In this document: positions 1-3,984 of the stretch, one piece after another
Numbering within the stretch: the stretch's first letter is position 1
Layout: each line of letters starts with the position of its first letter
Source: Alphaproteobacteria bacterium
GTDB taxonomy: Bacteria; Pseudomonadota; Alphaproteobacteria; Rhodobacterales; Rhodobacteraceae
DNA length: 7,536 nucleotides
Reading direction: 5' to 3'
Assembly (NCBI GenBank): GCA_030424705.1
Contig: JAUHWJ010000074.1
Coordinates: 1 to 7,536 of the forward strand
Translations under genes and position numbers: made by a program
Notes under the pieces: generated by a model
What the model saw: the letters and a program-made list of their open reading frames with translations, nothing else
Database searches by the model: none
What the model was told of the DNA's origin: nothing

Positions 1-256
1 CGACCATAAGGAAGGGCAGAGAGACGAAGCAGAGCGCCATCGGCAGGAGCGGCCCGCCGATCAGGATCGCCACCGCGGCCGAGGCGCCCGAAAGGCCGAT
101 CATGAAGCCGCTCGCCCCCATCCGCTCCAGCAGGATCGAGAAGAGCGGGATCGAGAGCGAGAGCGAGAAGGCGAAGATCGAGATCGCGGCGATGGCCGCG
201 ACCATGCCGCGCATCCGCCCCGCCGCCGCGGCGGCGCCCTCCTCGACAGCGACCAT
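1..256 (-). CDS. Putative membrane transporter, probably MFS family (5' part only)
   Basis: Only the first 85 codons lie in the window; the gene continues past base 1. The ATG at 256-254 overlaps the TGA of the upstream NUDIX gene (258-256) as TGATG, which implies translational coupling. After a short Ala-rich N-terminus (residues 1-16) there is a long hydrophobic helix at about 17-43, with a Ser/Leu-rich face ending in a Pro and the segment LLERMGASG, followed by a second hydrophobic stretch from about 50. Such a first helix, then a short loop holding 'ERMGAS', then a Gly/Ala-rich second helix is typical of the N-terminus of Major Facilitator Superfamily carriers. Against this, the usual charged motif A (GxxxDRxGRR) is not visible after helix 2; residues 67-85 stay hydrophobic. 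Substrate cannot be guessed. Another polytopic membrane family is possible. Confidence 0.6.
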   Translation of the reverse strand, partial: MVAVEEGAAAAAGRMRGMVAAIAAISIFAFSLSLSIPLFSILLERMGASGFMIGLSGASAAVAILIGGPLLPMALCFVSLPFLMV

Positions 257-945
257 CAGAGATGGTCGAGGAACGAGCGCCCCTCGTCATGGTGGAAGAA
301 CGGCGTCGGCCGCGCCGCCCCCGGCTCGCGGAGCCGCGCCTCGACCTCGGCCAGCACGACCTCGGTGATGAACGGGAGGTCCAGCGCCCGCGCCTCCGCC
401 AGCGTCAGCCAGCGGAGATGGGAAAGCTCGCCGGAGGCGCGGGAGAGATCGTCCGGGTCGCCATGCACAAGCGCGCTGTCCGCGAGGAAGAACCGCGCAT
501 CGAACCGGCGGGTGCGCGCGGGCGGCGTGATGGCGCGGAAGATGAAGCGCAGCCGCTCCGTCGCCGGGCGGAGGCCGGCGGCGAAGAAGCCGCGCCAGTC
601 CTCCGGCGCGCCCTCCGTCTCCGCCTCCGCCGCCGGGTGGGGCGCGCCGAGGGCGAGGCCCGTCTCCTCCCACGTCTCCCGCACCGCGGCGAGGGCGAGG
701 GCGGCGGGGCTCGCCTCCGCCTCCACCGCGCGGGCGAGGAGGCGCGGCGCATCCTCCTCGTTCACGGCGAAGCGGGGTGCGAGCGCGCGGTCCGCATCGT
801 CCACCGCGCCGCCGGGAAAGACGAATTTCGAGGGCATGAAGGCGGCGCCGGCCCCGCGCTGGCCCATCAGCACGCGGGGCTCGGGGAGGTCGCGGCGGAT
901 GAGGACGAGCGTGGCGGCGTGGCGGGGTATGAGGATCTCGGTCAT
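256..945 (-). CDS. NUDIX hydrolase, NUDT19/CoA-diphosphatase-like
   Basis: A 229-residue protein starting MTEILIPRHAATLVLIRRD. NUDIX enzymes hydrolyse nucleoside diphosphates linked to another moiety; this subgroup resembles the NUDT19/NUDT8 type, often assigned to CoA or acyl-CoA derivatives. Visible motifs are the strand segment KFVFPGGAVDDAD (residues 40-52) and RETWEETGL (89-97), which carries the metal-binding Glu cluster. In the canonical box GX5EX7REUXEEXGU the Gly and Arg are 14 residues apart; here G46 and R89 are 43 apart, so about 29 residues are inserted, as is known for NUDT19-like enzymes. The Glu expected eight residues before R89 is Ala. Substrate is therefore uncertain. No Shine-Dalgarno is visible; a perfect inverted repeat ends one base upstream of the ATG. 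The gene lies 65 bases downstream of the DUF983 gene and is stop/start coupled to the transporter gene. Confidence 0.9.
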   Translation of the reverse strand: MTEILIPRHAATLVLIRRDLPEPRVLMGQRGAGAAFMPSKFVFPGGAVDDADRALAPRFAVNEEDAPRLLARAVEAEASPAALALAAVRETWEETGLALGAPHPAAEAETEGAPEDWRGFFAAGLRPATERLRFIFRAITPPARTRRFDARFFLADSALVHGDPDDLSRASGELSHLRWLTLAEARALDLPFITEVVLAEVEARLREPGAARPTPFFHHDEGRSFLDHL

Positions 946-963
946 GCGCGATATACATCGCGC
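946..963 (-). promoter_or_regulatory. Inverted repeat abutting the NUDIX start codon
   Basis: GCGCGAT at 946-952 and ATCGCGC at 957-963 are perfect reverse complements separated by four bases. On the minus strand the repeat ends directly against the ATG at 945-943 and occupies the place where a Shine-Dalgarno would lie; none is visible. As RNA it could mask the translation start; as DNA it could be an operator. No function is proven. Confidence 0.4.
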
Positions 964-1010
964 GGGGGGCGCCCTGTCCAGCGCCGCGAGCGCGCCGCCG
1001 TCGTCCGGCC

Positions 1011-1436
1011 TCAGCGGGCTGAGGCCGCGCTCGTCACCGCGTGCGTCTCGCCCTCGAATCCGTGCATCCGGTGCGCCCATTGGAAGGCGACGACCCCGCC
1101 CTTCACCCGCGGCAGGAGGATGACGACGCCGGTCAGCGCCAGAACCGGCCAGATCGCGGCATGCGCCCACATCGGCAGATCGAACAGCTGATAGGCCGAA
1201 ATCATCAGCGGCGCGACGAGATGGCCGACGATCAGGATCGTGAGCCAGCTCGGCGCGTCGTCCGCCCGGTGATGATGCAGCTCCTCCCCGCAGATGTCGC
1301 AGGCGGGGCGCACCGTCAGATAACCGTCGAAGAGATGCCCGCCGCCGCAATGCGGGCAACGGCGGCGCCACCCCTTGAGGAGGGCGGGGCCGAGCGGGCG
1401 CGGGGCAGGTTCGCTGCGATCGATCAGGTCTCTCAT
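1011..1436 (-). CDS. DUF983 family membrane protein with zinc ribbon
   Basis: A 141-residue protein. The N-terminal half has a four-cysteine zinc-ribbon: CPHC at residues 27-30 and CDIC at 46-49, with the spacer GGGHLFDGYLTV typical of DUF983. Two hydrophobic segments follow at about 62-85 and 91-109, so the ribbon lies next to a two-helix membrane anchor. The short C-terminal tail has FQWAHRMHG and a few His residues. Length and order match the family. Its biochemical role is not established. It is first of a three-gene minus-strand group (DUF983, NUDIX, transporter), a neighbourhood I recall as common in alphaproteobacteria. The start at 1436 is chosen because the zinc ribbon begins soon after; in-frame codons further upstream run into the opposing EF-hand gene. 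Confidence 0.9.
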   Translation of the reverse strand: MRDLIDRSEPAPRPLGPALLKGWRRRCPHCGGGHLFDGYLTVRPACDICGEELHHHRADDAPSWLTILIVGHLVAPLMISAYQLFDLPMWAHAAIWPVLALTGVVILLPRVKGGVVAFQWAHRMHGFEGETHAVTSAASAR

Positions 1437-1595
1437 ACGTGGAGACTTACGACCGCGGGGGCGTCGCGGCGACTGCGCCGAATGTCTTGCGGCGCCATGT
1501 CGCGACGACAGGCCGGCGACGGAACCCGAGCCGCGGCGCGTGAGAGGGGCGACGCGGGGAGAAGAACCGCCCCGACGCAACCGGAAGGACAGGCC
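1437..1595. promoter_or_regulatory. Divergent intergenic region between DUF983 and EF-hand genes
   Basis: These 159 bases must hold the promoters of both flanking transcription units, but no convincing -35/-10 pair is visible. Two features stand out. One is a direct repeat, GTCGCGGCGAC at 1463-1473 and GTCGCGACGAC at 1499-1509 (one mismatch, 36 bases apart). The other is a GGAACC at 1521-1526, resembling an ECF-type -35 element, but with no acceptable -10 at the usual 16-17 base spacing. Autoregulation by the downstream sigma factor is therefore only a guess. A Shine-Dalgarno-like GGAAGGA at 1583-1589 serves the EF-hand gene. Confidence 0.4.
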
Positions 1596-2075
1596 ATGAA
1601 CCGCACCTATCTCTATCTCGGCGCCGCCGCGGCGCTGGCCGCCGCGGGGGCCGTCGTCGCCGCCGAAGGCCACGGGGACCGCGCCGAACGGCGCGCCGCG
1701 ATGGTCGACCGGATGTTCGAGCGGATGGACGCGAACGGGGACGGCGCGATCGACGCGGCGGAGCGGGCGGCCGCGCATGAGGCGCGCTTCGCCGCGATCG
1801 ACGCGGACGGCGACGGCAAGGTGACCGAGGCGGAGATGAAGGCCCACGCCGCCGCCCGCGCCGAGGACCGCGCCGCCCGGCGCTTCGCCGCGCTTGACGC
1901 GAACGGCGACGGCGCCCTTGATCGGGCGGAGATAGAAGCCCGCCGCGAAGGCCGCCGCGGCGCCATGCTGGAGCGGATCGACGCGGACGGGGACGGCCGC
2001 ATCACGCGGGAGGAGGCGCTCTCCGCCCGCCACGGGCATGGACACGGACACGGGCGCGAGCGCGACGCGGACTGA
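1596..2075 (+). CDS. Secreted four-EF-hand protein with His/Gly-rich tail
   Basis: A 159-residue protein with a Sec-type signal peptide (MNRTYLYLG, then an Ala-rich core, likely cleaved after A23 in VVAA|EG), so it should be periplasmic. Four consensus 12-residue Ca2+-binding loops are visible: DANGDGAIDAAE (45-56), DADGDGKVTEAE (69-80), DANGDGALDRAE (101-112) and DADGDGRITREE (129-140). Every loop has Asp at positions 1, 3 or Asn at 3, Asp at 5, Gly at 6 and Glu at 12, so all look competent. The C-terminus has four His alternating with Gly (RHGHGHGHGRE, 145-155), a possible transition-metal ligand. GGAAGGA at 1583-1589 lies six bases from the ATG. It precedes the ECF sigma gene by 32 bases on the same strand and probably belongs to the same operon, suggesting a calcium- or metal-related sensor, buffer or regulon target. 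Exact role unknown. Confidence 0.9.
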   Translation: MNRTYLYLGAAAALAAAGAVVAAEGHGDRAERRAAMVDRMFERMDANGDGAIDAAERAAAHEARFAAIDADGDGKVTEAEMKAHAAARAEDRAARRFAALDANGDGALDRAEIEARREGRRGAMLERIDADGDGRITREEALSARHGHGHGHGRERDAD

Positions 2076-2107
2076 CAAGCGGCGCAGGAGGGGGGCGAAG
2101 GCGCGGC

Positions 2108-2716
2108 GTGAGCATGTCTTTCGACGGCCTGACCGAAGAGACCGACGAGGCGCTTCTGGCGCGCTTCGCCGCCGGCGACCGGCTGGCGGCGCACGCCCTC
2201 ACGCTGCGGCTGACGCCCGCGGTCTTCGCGCTTGCGCGGCGGATGCTGAACGATGCGGCGGAGGCGGAGGACGTGGCGCAGGAGGCGATGATGCGGCTCT
2301 GGCGGATCGCGCCGGACTGGCGGGCGGGGGAGGCGAAGCTCTCCACCTGGCTGCACCGGGTGGCGACCAATCTCTGCATCGACAGGCTGCGCAAGCGGCG
2401 CCGGAACGGCCCGGCGCTCGACGACATCGCGGAGCCGGCGGACCCGGCGCCCGGCGTCCTCGCCCGGCTCGAGGCGGGGGACGCCGCGGCGGCCGTCTCC
2501 GCCGCGATGGCGCGGTTGCCGGAGCGGCAGCGGGCGGCGGTCGCGCTGAGGCATTTCGAGGATCTCGGCAACCCCGAGATCGCGGCGGCGCTGGACGTGA
2601 GCGTGGAGGCGGTCGAAAGCCTCCTCGCGCGCGGGCGGCGGGCGCTGGCCCGCGACCTCGCCGCCTGGTCGGCGGGGATCGAGAGGGCGGGCGCGGGCGG
2701 AAAGGTGGGAAAATGA
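2108..2716 (+). CDS. ECF-type RNA polymerase sigma factor
   Basis: A 202-residue sigma-70 family protein of the small two-domain (sigma2 + sigma4) ECF type. Sigma2 covers about residues 14-99: core-binding region 2.2 (AEAEDVAQEAMMRLWRI, 51-67) and the -10 recognition part STWLHRVATNLCIDRLRKRR (79-98). A short acidic/Pro linker follows (100-125). Sigma4 covers about 132-183, with LPERQRAAVALRHFEDL leading to the helix-turn-helix NPEIAAALDVSVEAVESLLARGRRAL. It should direct core polymerase to a small stress regulon. The start is GTG at 2108 with GAAGG at 2097-2101 six bases away; an ATG at 2114 is an alternative two codons in. Its stop overlaps the start of the putative anti-sigma gene (ATGA, 2713-2716), the usual arrangement for a sigma factor and its antagonist. 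The subgroup resembles CnrH-like factors paired with periplasmic metal sensors; the target promoters are unknown. Confidence 0.92.
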   Translation: MSMSFDGLTEETDEALLARFAAGDRLAAHALTLRLTPAVFALARRMLNDAAEAEDVAQEAMMRLWRIAPDWRAGEAKLSTWLHRVATNLCIDRLRKRRRNGPALDDIAEPADPAPGVLARLEAGDAAAAVSAAMARLPERQRAAVALRHFEDLGNPEIAAALDVSVEAVESLLARGRRALARDLAAWSAGIERAGAGGKVGK

Positions 2717-3123
2717 CGAAGGATCGCGACTTGGGCCCCGGGCGGGCCGACTGGGAGGCGCCGCTCGACGCGGCGCTGGCCGCGGCGCGGGAGGCCCCGC
2801 CCGGCCCGGCGCCGGAACGGCTTCTCGAGCGGATCATGGCGGATGCGGCGGAGGTCGCCGCCGCGCGCGAACGGCCCTCGCCGCAGCCGCGGCGCCCGAA
2901 ACGGGCCGGCGCGCTCGCGCGGCTCCTCGCCGCCCTGCCCGCGCTCCGCCCCGCGGCGGCCTGCGCCGCGGCGGCGCTCGTCGGGCTCTGGCTCGGGCAG
3001 ACCACGATGGTCGCCGGCGCGGCGGACGCGCTGCTGGACCAGGGCGGAGAGACCGTCGCCTATGACGACGATCCTCTCTCCGGCGCCCTCATCGCCTTCG
3101 GCGACGTCCCGGAGGGCTGGTGA
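2713..3123 (+). CDS. Putative one-TM anti-sigma factor
   Basis: A 136-residue protein that starts inside the sigma-factor stop (ATGA) and whose TGA overlaps the next ATG (TGATG). Residues 1-55 form a cytoplasmic segment with the family-like stretch LDAALAAAREAPPGPAPERL followed by an Ala/Glu helix, as in Rhodobacterales proteins beside ECF sigma genes. A basic stretch (60-70) precedes a hydrophobic helix at about 80-104. Residues 105-136 form a short, acidic, probably periplasmic tail (YDDDPLSGALIAFGDVPEGW). This matches the topology expected of an anti-sigma factor: cytoplasmic sigma-binding part, one membrane helix, short periplasmic end. No zinc-binding ZAS motif (HxxxCxxC) is present, so if it binds sigma it does so by another route, as CnrY does. 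The function is inferred from position and topology. As I recall, homologues carry misleading dihydroorotate-dehydrogenase labels; nothing here supports that enzyme. Confidence 0.75.
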   Translation: MTKDRDLGPGRADWEAPLDAALAAAREAPPGPAPERLLERIMADAAEVAAARERPSPQPRRPKRAGALARLLAALPALRPAAACAAAALVGLWLGQTTMVAGAADALLDQGGETVAYDDDPLSGALIAFGDVPEGW

Positions 3124-3602
3124 TGGCGGAGGGGCGCATCCTCGGCCTCGGGCCGAAGGCGGCGCGGCGGGCGCTGGTCGCCTCGCTCGTCGTCAACTGC
3201 CTCCTGCTCGGCCTCGCCGCCGGCGCGTTCGTGAAGTCCGGGGGCGAGAAGGACGGGCCAAGAGTCTCCAGCTTCCAGCTTTCGCGGCAGATCGTCGAGG
3301 CCGCCGGGGAGGACCGGCGCGAGACGGTGCGCGCGCTGATGGAGGGGGCGCGCGGCGAAAGCTGGCGCGAGGCTTCGGTCCGGCGCTGGGAGGAGGTCGC
3401 CCGGCGCGTCGGGGAGGCGCAGTTCGACGCCGCGGCCATGTCGGCCATGCTCACGGAGGAGATGGAGCGCCGCGCGGCGGCCCACGCCGCGCGCAACGCG
3501 GCGATGGTCGAGGCGCTGATGCTGCTGACGGAGGCGGAGCGCGCCCGGCTCTCCGCGGCGATGGCGGCGCATCTGGCGGAGCGGAAGGAGCGCGGGCGGT
3601 AG
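3123..3602 (+). CDS. Periplasmic heavy-metal-sensor-like protein (CnrX/Metal_resist type)
   Basis: A 159-residue protein with a short basic N-terminus, one hydrophobic helix at about 17-37 (ALVASLVVNCLLLGLAAGAF) and a periplasmic, almost wholly helical domain rich in Arg, Glu and Ala (about 45-157). The C-terminal LTEAERARLSAAM (135-147) matches the LTxEQRxxL helix of the Metal_resist/CnrX/Spy-like superfamily. Only two His are present (H121, H150), with Met at 106, 109, 114, 128, 133 and 147, so a CnrX-like 3-His site is not evident and the ligand may differ or be absent. The ATG at 3123 overlaps the preceding TGA and has GGAGGG at 3111-3116; a GTG one codon upstream (3120) is an alternative. 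Likely role: periplasmic signal receptor that controls the anti-sigma/sigma pair. Metal binding is inferred from family only. Confidence 0.8.
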   Translation: MAEGRILGLGPKAARRALVASLVVNCLLLGLAAGAFVKSGGEKDGPRVSSFQLSRQIVEAAGEDRRETVRALMEGARGESWREASVRRWEEVARRVGEAQFDAAAMSAMLTEEMERRAAAHAARNAAMVEALMLLTEAERARLSAAMAAHLAERKERGR

Positions 3603-3653
3603 GCGGGCGGGCGCGGGCGGACCTGCAGCAAAGGGGAGGAAGCGCTGCTCTCC

Positions 3654-3673
3654 CGGCGCCGTCACAGGCGCCG
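3654..3673 (+). terminator. Hairpin downstream of the sensor gene, possible terminator
   Basis: CGGCGCC (3654-3660) and GGCGCCG (3667-3673) form a perfect 7-bp stem with a six-base loop, 51 bases after the sensor stop. No T-run follows, so Rho-independent termination is uncertain. Confidence 0.35.
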
Positions 3674-3722
3674 ACCTGTTGGACCCGGCCGGGCGGAAGC
3701 GTCGCGCTCCCGTTCGCCCCTT

Positions 3723-3745
3723 GGCCCGGGCGACCAGCCCGGGCC
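3723..3745. repeat. Perfect 9-bp inverted repeat
   Basis: GGCCCGGGC (3723-3731) and GCCCGGGCC (3737-3745) pair perfectly around the loop GACCA. It is immediately followed by the next hairpin, with no spacer. It could be part of a structured RNA or a terminator. Confidence 0.5.
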
Positions 3746-3773
3746 GCGGCCTCCCTCCCGCATGGGAGGCCGC
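3746..3773. repeat. Perfect 10-bp inverted repeat
   Basis: GCGGCCTCCC (3746-3755) and GGGAGGCCGC (3764-3773) pair perfectly around an eight-base loop TCCCGCAT. It abuts the previous hairpin, so the two stems could stack coaxially in an RNA. Its right arm recurs exactly at 3858-3867. Confidence 0.5.
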
Positions 3774-3779
3774 ATCGCG

Positions 3780-3811
3780 ACGGCCCAAAACGTGCAATCG
3801 TCCGAGGCCGT
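3780..3811. repeat. 6-bp stem enclosing a 20-base AT-richer loop
   Basis: ACGGCC (3780-3785) and GGCCGT (3806-3811) pair around a 20-base loop starting CAAAACGTGCAATCG. The loop is one of the least GC-rich short stretches in the region, which would suit an exposed single-stranded segment. Alone it is weak evidence. Confidence 0.3.
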
Positions 3812-3845
3812 GACGCCATAAACCGCTTCGACCAATCGGCCCGAG

Positions 3846-3867
3846 GCGGCCCCCCGAGGGAGGCCGC
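3846..3867. repeat. Imperfect hairpin sharing an arm with 3746-3773
   Basis: GCGGCC (3846-3851) pairs with GGCCGC (3862-3867), continuing through a C/A mismatch (3852/3861) to two C-G pairs closing a CGAG tetraloop (3855-3858). Its right arm, GGGAGGCCGC at 3858-3867, is identical to that at 3764-3773, so alternative pairing with the left arm at 3746-3755 is possible. Confidence 0.4.
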
Positions 3868-3908
3868 GACCCTCAATTCTCCGTTCACCGGTCTGCCGGC
3901 CTCGTCGG

Positions 3909-3921
3909 AACATGCCATGTT
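3909..3921. repeat. Short palindrome AACATG-C-CATGTT
   Basis: AACATG (3909-3914) and CATGTT (3916-3921) are perfect inverted arms around one central C. With one extra T on the right the symmetry extends through GG...CC. The spacing is too tight for an RNA hairpin of full length but suits a dimeric protein site. The function is unknown. Confidence 0.3.
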
Positions 3922-3957
3922 TCCGTCAGATCGGTCTCGGCCTCGCCAAAGCCGTTC

Positions 3958-3980
3958 GGCGCGGATGACGCCTCCGCGCC
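3958..3980 (-). terminator. Likely terminator hairpin of the divK-pleD operon
   Basis: GGCGCGGA (3958-3965) and TCCGCGCC (3973-3980) form a perfect 8-bp stem with a seven-base loop, four bases after the pleD stop (3987-3985) in the minus direction. Only a short T stretch (CTTT) follows further on, so it is a GC-hairpin type without a clear U-tract. Confidence 0.5.
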
Positions 3981-3984
3981 TCCC

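Larger units (their letters stand above)
3603..3984. other. Stem-loop-rich convergent intergenic region
   Basis: A 382-base gap between the ends of the plus-strand sensor gene and the minus-strand pleD gene. No ORF in either direction shows a recognisable protein. It holds a series of inverted repeats, listed separately: 3654-3673, 3723-3745, 3746-3773, 3780-3811, 3846-3867, 3909-3921 and 3958-3980. GGGAGGCCGC occurs at 3764-3773 and 3858-3867, with its reverse complement at 3746-3755. Parts of the region (about 3787-3840 and 3870-3950) are visibly less GC-rich than flanking genes. I looked for signatures of tmRNA, SRP RNA and RNase P RNA and did not recognise any. It may be a bidirectional terminator cluster, a 3'-UTR-derived RNA or a stand-alone small RNA. 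Confidence 0.4.

Noticed and set aside
946..1371. N-terminal extension of the NUDIX protein
   Set aside because: The extra residues are an antisense-frame Arg-rich stretch over the DUF983 coding region; the NUDIX fold starts naturally at 945.
1521..1543. ECF promoter GGAACC ... CGTGA upstream of the EF-hand gene
   Set aside because: The spacer is only 12 bases, whereas ECF promoters need about 16-17. It is kept only as a remark.
1041..1595. N-terminal extension of the EF-hand protein by about 185 codons
   Set aside because: The frame is open but runs antisense through the DUF983 gene. The signal peptide and ribosome site place the start at 1596.
2713..3123. Dihydroorotate dehydrogenase label for the small membrane protein
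   Set aside because: The protein has only 136 residues, one membrane helix and no flavin-binding barrel; the operon context fits an anti-sigma factor.
3451..3918. Minus-strand open frames in and around the convergent gap (also 3662-3913)
   Set aside because: Low-complexity Arg/Pro/Gly translations with no family resemblance; one runs antisense through the sensor gene, and they cross the inverted repeats. Long open frames by chance are common at this GC content.
3603..3984. tmRNA, SRP RNA, RNase P RNA or 6S RNA in the convergent gap
   Set aside because: None of the signature segments I know for the first three was found on either strand. Vague 6S-like fragments (GCGCTCC, CCTTGG) do not form the long bulged helix required.
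3603..3984. rpmG (ribosomal protein L33) downstream of pleD, as in some alphaproteobacteria
   Set aside because: No L33-like sequence is encoded in the gap on either strand.
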